The notes below the pieces were generated by a model. It made no database searches and was not told the DNA's origin. It saw nothing but the letters and a program-made list of their open reading frames with translations. From Streptomyces sp. Edi2 (GTDB lineage: Bacteria; Actinomycetota; Actinomycetes; Streptomycetales; Streptomycetaceae), in assembly GCF_040253635.1 (NCBI RefSeq), contig NZ_JBEJGX010000003.1:1-64000 (forward strand): 64,000 nucleotides of DNA, written 5' to 3'. The position numbers and the translations under genes were made by a program. This document shows positions 9,603 to 18,701 of the stretch, in pieces; position 1 is the first letter of the stretch; every line of letters starts with the position of its first letter.

Positions 9603-10628
9603 ATGCCCGACGAGCAGCCACCCGATCCCCGGCGAGCCAGGACTCCGGCGGAGTTCGTCGTGGTGATGCGGCTCATGAAGGACCGTTCAGGCCTGACGTA
9701 CCGGCAGCTGGCCGTGCACGCCGAAGAACGCGGGGACGCGCTCCCGGCCAGCACCCTTGCCGGTACCCTCAGCCGCGGTTCCCTTCCCCGCCCCGAGGTC
9801 GTGGAGGCTTTCGTCCGCGCCTGCGGTGGTTCTCCGCGCGACGTTGAACGCTGGCTGAGGGCCCACCGCGACCTGACCCGCAGCAGCCCCCATACCACCG
9901 CCCCCGAGGACACCACGGCGGCGGGCGACACCGACACAAGCGGCACTCACCAGGGAAAGCCGTCCCCTGAACAGGGGACGACTCCGGGACCGAGGAGGCC
10001 GGCACACGGTCGCCTCATCGGCAGCGTCTCCTTGGCCCTGCTGGCCGTGACCGGCGGCTCCCTGGCGCTCACGCGCCTCACCCGGGAGGAAACAGCCCCG
10101 GCACATATCATCGGTGCGGCTCCGGCCTCCGCCACGCCCCGCGCCGCGCTCCCCGGACCCCAGCCGGGCATCTACCGCATCCGTTCCGCTGCCTCGTCGC
10201 TCTGCCTGTCCGAACGAGAAGAGGAGAGCAGCGGCCGCATCTACCAGGCCACCTGCGCCAAAGCCGTCCCGGTCTACTCCGTCGAGCCGATGGAAGACGG
10301 CACCTACCGGCTCCGCTCCCTCCACCCGGTCTTCGGCAACGGCTGCCTCGGCGTGACGGGCGGGAGCACACACACAGGCGCCCAACTGACGAACGACTAC
10401 TGCGGCCACCGCGGAAACGCCGAACACTTCCAGCTCCAACCCGCCGGCCACGCCCGCTACCGACTCGTCCCCACCCACACCGGCGCCTGCACCTCGATCC
10501 ACGGAAGCCCACCGACGCAATGGACCCCCGTGATCCAGCTTCCCTGCCGCACAAAGGACCCAAAGCAGCTTTTCCTCCTCGACAGCCGCCCCCCACCGAC
10601 ACCCGCACCCTCCATCACCAACAACTGA
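9603..10628 (+). CDS. HTH domain - membrane segment - ricin-type lectin protein
   Basis: A 341-residue protein. The ATG at 9603 has GGAGGGAG upstream and starts MPDEQPPDP; longer upstream frames lack a good site. Residues about 15-90 form a helix-turn-helix of the XRE type found at the N-terminus of many actinobacterial membrane proteins (GLTYRQLAVHAEERGDALPA, STLAGTLSRGSLPRPEVVEA). After a Pro/Thr-rich linker, a single membrane span (LIGSVSLALLAVTGGSLAL) follows, then an extracellular part of about 170 residues with paired cysteines resembling a ricin B-type beta-trefoil (YRIRSAASSLCLS, YRLRSLHPVFGNGCLGV, YRLVPTHTGACTSI). It probably couples a surface sugar- or wall-binding event to cytoplasmic DNA binding. 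Intact, unlike its left neighbours. Confidence 0.7.
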   Translation: MPDEQPPDPRRARTPAEFVVVMRLMKDRSGLTYRQLAVHAEERGDALPASTLAGTLSRGSLPRPEVVEAFVRACGGSPRDVERWLRAHRDLTRSSPHTTAPEDTTAAGDTDTSGTHQGKPSPEQGTTPGPRRPAHGRLIGSVSLALLAVTGGSLALTRLTREETAPAHIIGAAPASATPRAALPGPQPGIYRIRSAASSLCLSEREEESSGRIYQATCAKAVPVYSVEPMEDGTYRLRSLHPVFGNGCLGVTGGSTHTGAQLTNDYCGHRGNAEHFQLQPAGHARYRLVPTHTGACTSIHGSPPTQWTPVIQLPCRTKDPKQLFLLDSRPPPTPAPSITNN

Positions 10629-10653
10629 CCCAACCGCACCAACCCCACCACAA

Positions 10654-10677
10654 CGCCACAGCGCCACAGCGCCACAG
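10654..10677. repeat. Three tandem copies of CGCCACAG
   Basis: An 8-base unit repeated three times just after the HTH-ricin stop and next to the broken end of the GT39 remnant. Possibly a scar of replication slippage. Confidence 0.6.
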
Positions 10678-10689
10678 GCACCACAAAAC

Positions 10690-11166
10690 AGCCAAAAACA
10701 GTTGCGGTCACCCACTGCGCCCGCCGGTCCCCGCCGAACTCCCGGGCCAGCAGCGCGGCCAGCACGATCCCTGTCGCGGTGGCCAGGATCGCCGGGAGTC
10801 GCAGCCCGCACAGTGTCCCCGGAGCGAGGGTGTCGGCCAGCAGCGCCAGCAGCGGCACGCCGGGGGCTGGTCGGCATACCCCCAATCCAGGTGGCGGCCG
10901 GCCGTGATGAAGTACAGCTCGTCGCCGTCGTAGCCGTAGCGGCCGGCCAGCACGAGCAGCAGCACCGTGGTGCCGGACGCGATGCCCAGTACCGGTAACA
11001 GCGCCAGTGGCGCCAACGGCCGGCCCGTGCACGGGTCGGCCGGTGATCCTTGGCAGGTCCCTCTCCCCGACGGTGGCAGGGGGCGGGACCGCAGGGGCAG
11101 CGGCAGTTTGCCGATTCCGCGCAGCGCACGCGAGGGCGGTCGAGCCCCGTGAAACGGAGTCGTCAC
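10690..11166 (-). pseudogene. GT39/PMT-type membrane glycosyltransferase, 3'-truncated and frameshifted
   Basis: The GTG at 11166 is preceded by GGGAG. After a basic N-terminus comes a membrane span ([20 protein letters not shown]), then [20 protein letters not shown] and, after a frame change near 10865, [20 protein letters not shown] and a second span. This matches the first quarter of ArnT/PMT-like glycosyltransferases; the DE in GYDGDELYF is the catalytic acidic pair of that family. The remaining roughly 400 residues are absent; sequence similarity stops at about 10700. Confidence 0.55.
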
Positions 11167-11169
11167 GAT

Positions 11170-11485
11170 TGCTCCCTCAAGGAAGGGAATCCTGCAGACA
11201 GTTGCGCGATGAACGTGCTGAAAATCGCTCCAGAGTTCGCTTTCTTCCGGTAGTGATCCAGTGTTCAACCGCGTACGACGTCAGCCCGAATGCCCCGGCC
11301 TTCCCCGCACATCCGATGTGGGAGGAAAACGGCGGGCGGATTTCGGATGCGCCCTGTCGCATGCAGGAATTGCACAGGGAACCGGGGGTTGCGAGGTTTC
11401 AGCCGCCAGGTCCTGGTCGACGCCGACGGCCGTGGGCCGCCTGCCGGCGATGCGCCGGATCGCCGGCAGGCCGGTGTTGCGGAGG
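11170..11485. other. Left border of the streptomycin cluster
   Basis: About 315 bases without a gene, holding the strT terminator at 11441-11469. This separates the decayed flank from the intact biosynthetic genes. Confidence 0.5.
11441..11469 (-). terminator. Hairpin after strT
   Basis: CTGCCGGCGAT, loop GCGCCGG, ATCGCCGGCAG: a perfect 11-base-pair GC-rich stem 17 bases beyond the strT stop. No T-run, as is usual in Streptomyces. Confidence 0.7.
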
Positions 11486-12439
11486 TCAGCTGGTGGGGAG
11501 GTCATCCCCGCCGGTCTCCAGCCAGTCACGCTCGGCGTCGGTGAGCCGATGTGCCGCGGCGGCCAGTGAGTCACGGACCTCTTCGGGCTGCCGGGGCCCG
11601 ATGAGAGCGACGACCGGGAAGGGCTGGGAAAGCGTCCAGGCGAGGGCGATGCCGGTGGCGGATATGCCGGTGCGCTCGGCCAGCAGACGGGCGCGGTGGA
11701 TCCGGGCGGCGTTGGTCCGGCTGTACCAGCTCTCCGCGAGCGGACCGGTGCGCAGCTCATCGGGGTGAGCGAGGGCGTGTGCACCGCGGCCCTGGCTCGC
11801 CCAGGGGTACAGCCGGACGCTGCCCTCGGCCAGCCAGGCGCGCCAGACGGGGTCGTTGGAGGTCTCGGTGCCCGGATAGATGGGGTGGACCATGTTGATC
11901 AGGCTGTACTGGTTGCTGATGCCGGCGGGCAGCGGCAGACCGTGTGCGCGGGCGTAGGCGAGGGCCTCGGTGACGCGTTCGAGGGTCCAGTTGGACATGC
12001 CGTACGCGCCAATGAGGCCGCGGTCCACGAGGTCGGCGAGGACGGTGACGAACTCGCCGACGGGGATGTCGGTGTTGTCGCGGTGAAGCATGTAGAGCGC
12101 GGCAGCGTCCCGGCCCATCCGCTCGAAGCTCTCGGTGAGCTGGCGCTCGACCCGGTCAGGCAGGCATTCCGGGGTGTGTGCGCCCTTGGCCAGTACCCAG
12201 ACGTCCTTGTCAACGCCGCGCGACTGGGCCCAGGCGCCGAAGGTGCGTTCGCAACACCCGGGGCCGTAGGCGTGGCCGTAGAGCCAGGCGGTGTCGAAGG
12301 CCCGGCCGCCGCCCTCCCAGTAGGCGTCGAACACGGGGAAGCCGAGTTCGTTCTGGCCGAAGGCTGAGGTACCGAGGAGCAGCGGGGGGCCCTCGGGACC
12401 GGGTGGCAGGGCGGGGGCGGGCAGCGGGGCGGGGGTCAT
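11486..12439 (-). CDS. strT: Aldo/keto reductase StrT
   Basis: A 317-residue NADPH-dependent aldo/keto reductase. The ATG at 12439 sits after AGGAGGGC. The catalytic tetrad is visible: D49 and Y54 (AFDTAWLYG), K85 (VLAKG) and H119 (YMLHRD). The C-terminal AKR nucleotide-binding pattern (FPVVALIGPRQPEEV) is present. It follows strS by 108 bases on the same strand, the strS-strT pair I recall from S. griseus. The role is not settled; reduction of a sugar keto group in the glucosamine branch is a reasonable guess. Followed by a strong hairpin, so it ends the transcript. Confidence 0.8.
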   Translation of the reverse strand: MTPAPLPAPALPPGPEGPPLLLGTSAFGQNELGFPVFDAYWEGGGRAFDTAWLYGHAYGPGCCERTFGAWAQSRGVDKDVWVLAKGAHTPECLPDRVERQLTESFERMGRDAAALYMLHRDNTDIPVGEFVTVLADLVDRGLIGAYGMSNWTLERVTEALAYARAHGLPLPAGISNQYSLINMVHPIYPGTETSNDPVWRAWLAEGSVRLYPWASQGRGAHALAHPDELRTGPLAESWYSRTNAARIHRARLLAERTGISATGIALAWTLSQPFPVVALIGPRQPEEVRDSLAAAAHRLTDAERDWLETGGDDLPTS

Positions 12440-12547
12440 AGCGGCCCTCCTGGTGGTGTGGGCTGGTCGGGAGGAGCGGGCTCCGCGTTCCGGTCGTGTG
12501 TGACCGGTGCGCGGTGCCCCTGTGTCAGGCGTGGTGCAGGAGGCGCG

Positions 12548-13690
12548 TCATGCGGTGACGGCGACGGCCCTGCGGAACTCGTCGGCGATGTGGTCCAGAT
12601 GGCCCTTCGTGAGCCCCGGGTGCGACGGCAGCGCCAGCAGCTCCTGGGACAGCCGCTCGGCGACCGGCAGGCACGCCCCCTGGTGCTCGGCGAACGCGGG
12701 CTGCTTGTGCAGCGGGAACGGGTAGCGCAGCAGCACCGGGACGCCCCGCGAACGCAGGTCGGCGGCGATGTCCGCGGCCGGGCGGCGACCGCCGCCCGGC
12801 ACCACGCGCACCGCGTACTTCCAAAACGCGTGGGTGGTGCCCGGCGGCTCCACCGGCAGTTCCAGTCCCTCGGCACCGGCCAGTCGCTGTGAGAGGTGGG
12901 CGGCGTTGCGGCGGCGGGCCTCGACCATCTCGCCGAGCCGCTTGTGCTGGGCGATGCCGATGGCCGCCTGGACCGAGGTGAGGCGGTAGTTGTAACCGAC
13001 CTCGTGCGCCCAGATCATCCCGGGGCTACCCACGACGGGGCCTTCGCCGTGGCTGCGCAGTCGGCGCACCCGCTCCGCGTAGACCGGGTTGTTGGTGAGC
13101 ACGGCGCCGCCCTCGCCGCCGGAGGTGATCACTTTCTGCTCGAAGAGGCTGACGCAGGCCAGGTCCCCGAAGCTGCCGACGGGCAGGCCGCCGATCTCGG
13201 TGCCCAGCGCTTGCGCTGCGTCCTCGATGACCGGGACGCCCGCCTCGGCGGCGACGGTGGTCAGGGCGGCCATGTCGGCGGCGATGCCGTTGATGTGGAC
13301 CGCCACGATGGCCTTGGTGCGCTGCGTGATCAGTGACTTGACCGAGACGGGGTCCAGGCAGTGGGTGTCCCGTGTGACGTCGGCGAAGACCGGCCGGGCG
13401 CCGAGGTACACAACGGGGCTCGCCGAGCCGATGAACGTGTGGGTGGGCACGATGACCTCGTCGCCCGGGCCGACGTCGAGGGCGTGCAGTGCCAGGTGTA
13501 CCGCCGCCGTGCCGGTGGACACGGCGACCGCGTGCTCGACTCCCTGGCCGGCGGCGAGCACTGCCTCGAACTCTTCGATAGTGCTGTTCCCGTGCCCCAC
13601 CAGTCGGTTGGAGCGCAGGGCCGCGACCGCCGCCTCGATGTCGTCTTCCGTCAGCTGGGGCCACCGCGGTAATTCCTGGGAGGAGTTCAA
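12548..13690 (-). CDS. strS: DegT/DnrJ/EryC1/StrS-family aminotransferase StrS
   Basis: A 380-residue PLP-dependent sugar aminotransferase and namesake of the StrS family. I chose the TTG at 13690 (NSSQELPRWPQLTEDDIEAA) because AAAGG lies about 12 bases upstream and the protein then has the family's usual length; the frame is open further upstream. Residue numbers from that start: PLP lysine K186 (LFEQKVITSGGEGG), D157 (IEDAAQALG) and a THTFIGS loop. Substrate is unproven; S. griseus StrS is thought to act on a sugar precursor of N-methyl-L-glucosamine or on the cyclitol. It is the first gene of the strS-strT transcript and starts about 230 bases from the end of strK. Confidence 0.85.
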   Translation of the reverse strand: MNSSQELPRWPQLTEDDIEAAVAALRSNRLVGHGNSTIEEFEAVLAAGQGVEHAVAVSTGTAAVHLALHALDVGPGDEVIVPTHTFIGSASPVVYLGARPVFADVTRDTHCLDPVSVKSLITQRTKAIVAVHINGIAADMAALTTVAAEAGVPVIEDAAQALGTEIGGLPVGSFGDLACVSLFEQKVITSGGEGGAVLTNNPVYAERVRRLRSHGEGPVVGSPGMIWAHEVGYNYRLTSVQAAIGIAQHKRLGEMVEARRRNAAHLSQRLAGAEGLELPVEPPGTTHAFWKYAVRVVPGGGRRPAADIAADLRSRGVPVLLRYPFPLHKQPAFAEHQGACLPVAERLSQELLALPSHPGLTKGHLDHIADEFRRAVAVTA

Positions 13691-13853
13691 CTCTTCACGC
13701 CTTTCAACTCGGTGGATGCATTTATGGGTTCTTGGGGAGCGGGGATCGGCGTATGGCGATCCGCTTTCTGTCGGGCCATGCTGGGGGGCGGCCCGAAATT
13801 CTTCAACGGCCGCCCCGGAACACCCTGGAACGCTCCGGATCATGTCCGGGATG

Positions 13854-13886
13854 CCTGGAATTCTCCGGGGCCGGGGAATTCCCAGG
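13854..13886 (-). terminator. Hairpin after strK
   Basis: An imperfect GC-rich stem, CCTGGAATTCTCC against GGGGAATTCCCAGG, 31 bases beyond the strK stop. It probably ends the strB1-to-strK transcript and lies upstream of the strS promoter region. Confidence 0.5.
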
Positions 13887-13917
13887 AGGTTCGGGGCACG
13901 ACCGTAGCGGCGGCGGT

Positions 13918-15360
13918 TCAGCGCAGTCCGAGGGCCGCTCTCACTGTGCCGAACAGGTCGGTGTTCTCGCGGACTCCGAGTACCCGGCGCGCGAGCGGCC
14001 CTTGGGCAGCAACCGGTACCGGGGCCCCGGTGTGGTCCTGCATCTCGCCGGGCATGGCCGTGGCGTATCCGAGCTGCACGCGGCCGCCCTCGTCGGTGAC
14101 GAGCGTGGCGGACAGCCCTGCCGGTCGGGCGTCCTCGGGCAGTACCTGGGTCGCGTGGCCGTGGTCGGCGGTGACGATCACGAGAGTGCGGGGGTGTTGT
14201 TCGGCGTACGCGAGGGCGGTGGCCACTGCCCGGTCGAAGGCCACGGTCTCGCCGATCTGGCCACACGGGTCGGCTTCGTGTGCCCGGTCGTCGATGGAGG
14301 CACCCTCAACCTGCAGGAAGAATCCCTTGCCAGTCGCCCTTGCCCGGTCGCGCCGGGCTGTCAGCAGGTCGAGTGCGGCGCGGGTGGACTCGGCCAGGGT
14401 GGGCGTGCCGGCGGGCCGGGCGGGGTTGTGGGAGGCGCACCGCCGGGGCGTGGTCCCGCCGGGTGCGGCCAGTGTTCCAGTCCATTCCACGGGTATCTGG
14501 TCGGGGGCGAACAGCCCGAGCACGGGCCGGTCGGGGCGGGCCGCTGTCAGCTCCGCTTGGTCGCGCACCACCTGGTAGCCGGTGGCGCGGGCCTGTTCCA
14601 GCACCGTTCGGCCGCGGTGCGGGCCGTCCGTGACCGTCTGTGCGAAGTGGTCGGCCCCGCCGCCGAGCAGGACGTCGGGGCGGGCGGTGACCGTCTGCTC
14701 CACGATGGAGCCCGCGCCGCCCGCGGTCCGGGCGTCGGCCGGGCATGCGGCCATGTCCGCGGGGCCTTTGCAGGACCGGTCCGTGACGTGCGACGTCAAT
14801 GCGGCGGGGGTCGCGTCGGCGATCGAGGCCGTGGTGACGCTGCCGGTCGCGTAGCCCTGGTGGTGGGCTTTCTCCAGCAGAGTGGGCAATGGCTGGTTGG
14901 TGCCGGGGGTTTTGGAGACCCGTCCGTTGACCGTGCGCCGGCCCGTCGCCCAGGCGGTGGCGCCTGCTGCGGAGTCGGTGACGTATACCGGTCGGCCCCG
15001 CCCGTCCACCGAGAACGTGGTGCGCCGGCCCTCTGCGTCCAGGGTGTCCATGGCCAGTCTGCCGGCCGCGCCCACGGAGTAGTTGCGTGCTGCGGTGATC
15101 TCCGCGTCGCCCATGCCGTCGCCGATCAGCAGGATGACGTTGTCCGCCGGACCTGGGTCCGGTGCGCCCGCTCCGGTCGCGGTGCCGGCGGCGGGCCCTG
15201 TGGCGAGGGCCAGCAGGACGGTGCCCACAACGGCGTGCCGCCGCGGGGCGGGTCTGTTTCTGCCGAGGTGGCGGCGGGTCCCGGTCGTCCGTTCTGGGGC
15301 CGTGTACCGCGTGCCGTCGGTCCGGTGGCCGGTGTCGTTCATGGTTAGTCGGATCGTCAC
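13918..15360 (-). CDS. strK: Secreted alkaline phosphatase StrK (streptomycin-6-phosphate phosphatase)
   Basis: About 480 residues from the GTG at 15360, which has GCGAGG five bases upstream; an in-frame ATG at 15342 is the alternative but lacks a good site. The N-terminus has twin arginines (R40-R41) before a hydrophobic stretch (AVVGTVLLALATG), a secretion signal, possibly Tat. Metal-binding motif IGDGMGD at about 80, nucleophile Ser in TDSAAGATAWATG (S130), then IDDRAHEADP and TADHGHATQVL, all alkaline-phosphatase signatures. In the streptomycin pathway it removes the 6-phosphate from exported inactive streptomycin phosphate outside the cell, completing the StrA-StrV/W-StrK activation route. 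Last gene of the strB1 transcript; 50 bases after strI. Confidence 0.85.
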   Translation of the reverse strand: MTIRLTMNDTGHRTDGTRYTAPERTTGTRRHLGRNRPAPRRHAVVGTVLLALATGPAAGTATGAGAPDPGPADNVILLIGDGMGDAEITAARNYSVGAAGRLAMDTLDAEGRRTTFSVDGRGRPVYVTDSAAGATAWATGRRTVNGRVSKTPGTNQPLPTLLEKAHHQGYATGSVTTASIADATPAALTSHVTDRSCKGPADMAACPADARTAGGAGSIVEQTVTARPDVLLGGGADHFAQTVTDGPHRGRTVLEQARATGYQVVRDQAELTAARPDRPVLGLFAPDQIPVEWTGTLAAPGGTTPRRCASHNPARPAGTPTLAESTRAALDLLTARRDRARATGKGFFLQVEGASIDDRAHEADPCGQIGETVAFDRAVATALAYAEQHPRTLVIVTADHGHATQVLPEDARPAGLSATLVTDEGGRVQLGYATAMPGEMQDHTGAPVPVAAQGPLARRVLGVRENTDLFGTVRAALGLR

Positions 15361-15410
15361 GTTCCTCGCCCGGTTCACGTCGGTCTCGTTCGGTTCGTTC
15401 GGTCCGCTGT

Positions 15411-16517
15411 TCAGGCGTGCGGCGCGCCCTGTGCGAGGGTGCCGTGCTGTGCTTGGTGTGCCGTCACCGCGTCCGGTCGGGCCCGGCTGCGCGCGGGTGT
15501 TACGGGGGCGCCGGACGGGGCCGGGCCGAGTTGGACGTGGCTGCCGGTGCGGGCGGCGTGGCCTGCGGCTGCGGCTACTTCCTGCGCACGCAGCGCCTCC
15601 TGTGCGGTGCAGGGGCTGGGGGCATCCTGTGTCACCATGCGGAGGAATGCGTGGATCTCCTGCCGGTAGGCGGTCGCGAAGCGGTCGGTGAAGTCCTGGT
15701 AGGGGTGCTGCCGGGGAGCGGGCGGGAAGCTTGTGCCGTCCTGGCCGAGCAGGCGCAGCGGGGTTCGTGCGTCGAGCCCCACCGAGAGTGAGCTCTTGGT
15801 GCCCAGCACCTCGATGCGGTGGTCGTATCCGTGCGGGTCGAGCCGGGAGGCGCAGAGCACTGCTCGCGCTCCGTCGGTGAGGGTGAGGACGGCGGTGGCC
15901 ACGTCGTACCCGGCGCCGCCGAGCAATCGCGCCCCGTTCGCCTGGACGGCGATCGTGCGCTGTCCGGTCAGCCAGTGCACGGCGTCGATATCGTGGATGA
16001 GGCAGTCCGTGAAGATGTCGCCCGCCGTCTGTTCGTACGCGTCGGCCGGCGGCTCGTGGTCGAAGGCGGTGCACCGCACCAGCAGGATCCGGCCGAGTCC
16101 GCCCGAGAGGATTCGTTCGCGCAGCCCCCGGTACTCGGTGTCGCAGCGCCGTTGGAAGCCGACGTGTATGCGCGTGTGTGCCAGTGCCTCGGCCAGTTCG
16201 CGGGCTTCGGTGTCGTCGGAGGTCAGCGGTTTCTCGCAGAACACCGGCAAAGACGTCTGTGCGGCGGCCAGCAGCGGGGCTCGCCGCTGCGTCGCGGGGG
16301 TGGCCACGATGAGCGCGTCCACCTCGGCGACAACGTCGGTGAGCGCTTGGCGGGCCGTCACATCGGCGCCGGTTTCAGCCGCCAGGGCGCCGGCCAGACG
16401 ATCTGCGGCGTCGAGGTCGACATCGTGCACCACCAAGGCGGGTGGGTCCGGTAGTTCGAGCAGTGTGCGCGCGTGCAGTCGGCCCATGCGGCCGGCCCCG
16501 ACGATTCCCACTCTCAT
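15411..16517 (-). CDS. strI: Gfo/Idh/MocA-family dehydrogenase StrI
   Basis: A 368-residue NAD(P)-dependent dehydrogenase. The ATG at 16517 has GGAG eight bases upstream and places the Rossmann motif GAGRMG at residues 7-12, so the longer upstream frame is not used. The EKP motif (FCEKPLTS, residues 94-101) and the catalytic segment ([13 protein letters not shown]) are present. StrI is proposed to oxidise myo-inositol to scyllo-inosose, the first step of the streptidine branch. It sits between strH (190-base gap) and strK (50-base gap). The last 45 or so residues are an Ala/Pro/Arg-rich tail beyond the usual domain. Confidence 0.85.
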   Translation of the reverse strand: MRVGIVGAGRMGRLHARTLLELPDPPALVVHDVDLDAADRLAGALAAETGADVTARQALTDVVAEVDALIVATPATQRRAPLLAAAQTSLPVFCEKPLTSDDTEARELAEALAHTRIHVGFQRRCDTEYRGLRERILSGGLGRILLVRCTAFDHEPPADAYEQTAGDIFTDCLIHDIDAVHWLTGQRTIAVQANGARLLGGAGYDVATAVLTLTDGARAVLCASRLDPHGYDHRIEVLGTKSSLSVGLDARTPLRLLGQDGTSFPPAPRQHPYQDFTDRFATAYRQEIHAFLRMVTQDAPSPCTAQEALRAQEVAAAAGHAARTGSHVQLGPAPSGAPVTPARSRARPDAVTAHQAQHGTLAQGAPHA

Positions 16518-16707
16518 CGAAAGTCTCCGTAATTGCCTGTCGGCGCCGCTCGGGGCGCCGGGATGAGGTCGTCCCGCGGTGCGTGATGGCCGGGCCCGGG
16601 CCCGACTGTCGCCTGCGGTTGCCATGGCGGTGTGTGGTGGGTCGTGCGTGGTGGTGCGGAGCGTTGGGGTTGTCCCAGCGGGCCGGCCGACGGGGGCTGC
16701 CGGATCG

Positions 16708-17865
16708 TCAGCTGAGGATGACGGCCCACCGGGGGTCGGTCACGTCCACTCCGGAGGAGATGAGCTTGGTGCGCAGCTCGTCGCGCAGCTGGGCCAGGTC
16801 CACTTTGGACTGGCGCAGATTCGCGGTGAGCCGGGTGCTGCGGGTGCGGTAGCTGGCGGGGGTGTCCGGCCGCTTGTTGAAGTCCTCCAGCAGCAACGCG
16901 TCGATATGCGCCGACCAGGGCAGTTCATGGATTCCGGCGGCGATCTCGCTGGGGCGCAGCCGGTGCCAGTACGAGATGCCGCCCGCGTGGACCAGCTGCG
17001 GGGCGAAGACCTTGGTGCCGGGGAACCTGTGGAAGTGGGAGATCCGTAGCCCCGCCGCGAGCGCCATCAGCTGATAGAGCATCAGGCCGTCGAAGACAAC
17101 TCGGATCACCTCGTTGCCGTTGTGGAGGTGGTGGTAGCGCTCGTGGCTGCGTACCTCGCGGCCGTCGTCGAGTATGTCCACCAGTCCGCCTTGGGGGAAC
17201 GGCAGTTGCGGGCCCTCCAGCGTCATCACGCGGGCCAGTGCCTGTTCGTGGTGCGGTTCGATGAGCCGCACCATGGCTGCGTCGATCTCCTTCTCCGGCC
17301 CGGGAGGGGTGTAGGAGTAGGCGGCGGGGGTGACGGGGCCGCCGATGGCGCGCTCGATGCCGGGACGTACCCGCGGGTCGAGGGCCAGGAGCGGCGGTGC
17401 GGCCAGTGGGATCGGGCCGTAGCTGAGCGGGCCGCTGACGGCCGCGCCCGGCTCCAGGCCGTCTGTGCAGCGGTCGAACCAGTCGGTGTCGGTCACGAAG
17501 CAGTCGACGTCGACGATGCCGAACGGCTGGTCCAGGTTGCGCATCAGGAACTCGAAGATCTCGTGGCTGCCGACCCGGTCGTCCATGTCGAAGGCGGGCA
17601 GCTTGCCGGTCATATGGTCCCGTAGCGCGGTCTCCTGTGCGTTCAGTCCGGAGCAGATGAACACACAGTTCAGCGGCTCGGGAACAAATCGCAGGAAGTG
17701 GTGGAGAACATGCAGCAGCCCGGATGAGAAGAAGCAGAACCACGTGGGGCGGTCTGCCAGCAGGCCCGCCAGGAATTGTTGGAATCGGTTGTCGAGGTGC
17801 AGCAGGGGTTCGTCAGGCTGTCGGTCGCCCGGGGGCTTCTTGGTCGGACCGGAGGTCATCATCAT
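16708..17865 (-). CDS. strH: Glycosyltransferase-like protein StrH
   Basis: A 385-residue protein beginning with three in-frame ATGs (17865, 17862, 17859), so the exact start is uncertain by two residues. A DVD motif at about 119-121 ([16 protein letters not shown]) in a GT-A-like setting suggests nucleotide-sugar binding. StrH is thought to transfer dihydrostreptose from dTDP to streptidine-6-phosphate or to join the third sugar; neither is proven. The length agrees with StrH of S. griseus as I remember it (384). It follows strG by 228 bases of very GC-rich sequence in which I see no gene. Confidence 0.8.
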   Translation of the reverse strand: MMMTSGPTKKPPGDRQPDEPLLHLDNRFQQFLAGLLADRPTWFCFFSSGLLHVLHHFLRFVPEPLNCVFICSGLNAQETALRDHMTGKLPAFDMDDRVGSHEIFEFLMRNLDQPFGIVDVDCFVTDTDWFDRCTDGLEPGAAVSGPLSYGPIPLAAPPLLALDPRVRPGIERAIGGPVTPAAYSYTPPGPEKEIDAAMVRLIEPHHEQALARVMTLEGPQLPFPQGGLVDILDDGREVRSHERYHHLHNGNEVIRVVFDGLMLYQLMALAAGLRISHFHRFPGTKVFAPQLVHAGGISYWHRLRPSEIAAGIHELPWSAHIDALLLEDFNKRPDTPASYRTRSTRLTANLRQSKVDLAQLRDELRTKLISSGVDVTDPRWAVILS

Positions 17866-18093
17866 GTCGAGGCCGTTTCCGTGCTAGCCGCCGTGTCGCC
17901 GGGGGCGTGGCTGTTCTTTGTGGCTCGCCCGCTGCGCCGCGCGTTCTTCGGGAGCTGTCCCGGGTTCTTCCCTCGGGGTTTTCGGCGTGCTCTCGGGGGG
18001 CTGTCGCGCGGGCTTGGTGGGCCGGGTGCCGGCACGCGGGCGGCGGGGCGTTCGCGCCGCGCCGCCCGTCGTGGCGCGGATGCCGGCAGGGGT

Positions 18094-18693
18094 TCAGACG
18101 GTGTCCCAGTACTCGCCGAGCAGGAAGGGCAGTCCGTAGGAGACCGACGTCCTGTCGTTGGGTCGGTAGGCGGCCCGGGGCAGGGTGCGGAAATCGATGC
18201 TGACCCGGCTGATTTCGGTGTCATTGACAACGTTTCCGTGCCAGGAGTTCGCACCGTCGAACACGATGACCTCTCCGTACTCGGCGTGCACCGGTTCCTT
18301 GTCGATCCACAACGTGTTGTTGCCGAATGCCCGGGTGAGCGGGACCCAGTAGTTGACCTCGGCGGGGTCGTGCCCGAAGTCACGGTCACGGTGCCAGGAG
18401 CCCACGGCGACGGAGTTGCGCAGGTGCACCCGGAAGGTGGGGATGCGCTGGAGGTAGACGTCGTCGGCCGTGTCGCCGAGCAGGTGCCGTACCAGCGTGC
18501 GGTACGCGGGCGAGATGACGTCGATGTTGTCGTAGAACCGCTTGTGATAGGGCGTGCTCTGATCGGTCTCCCGGGTGGCGAGCCACTCGCTGGCTGCCAG
18601 ACCCTCCAGGTCGTCCACGTCCATCACCTCGCGTACGAGGTCGGCGAGGGGGACCTTGGCCACGTCATAGCGCAGCCTTGTGTATGTCGTCAT
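18094..18693 (-). CDS. strG: StrG, Fe(II)/2-oxoglutarate-dioxygenase-like protein
   Basis: A 199-residue protein from the ATG at 18693; its GGAG site overlaps the end of strF eight bases upstream, so the two are translationally close. The second half has the shape of a PhyH/2OG oxygenase: H101 and D103 (GSWHRDRDFG), a beta-strand core (VNYWVPLTRAF), H152 (ANSWHGNVV) and R163 (ISRVSIDFR), that is, the HxD...H...R arrangement. The reaction in streptomycin biosynthesis is unknown; an oxidative or epimerising step on a sugar is plausible. Family name from gene order; dioxygenase assignment from motifs. Confidence 0.75.
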   Translation of the reverse strand: MTTYTRLRYDVAKVPLADLVREVMDVDDLEGLAASEWLATRETDQSTPYHKRFYDNIDVISPAYRTLVRHLLGDTADDVYLQRIPTFRVHLRNSVAVGSWHRDRDFGHDPAEVNYWVPLTRAFGNNTLWIDKEPVHAEYGEVIVFDGANSWHGNVVNDTEISRVSIDFRTLPRAAYRPNDRTSVSYGLPFLLGEYWDTV

Positions 18694-18701
18694 GTGTCTC
18701 C

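Noticed and set aside
16518..16625. Longer start for strI
   Set aside because: It would put 36 extra residues before the Rossmann GAGRMG motif, while the ATG at 16517 has GGAG upstream.
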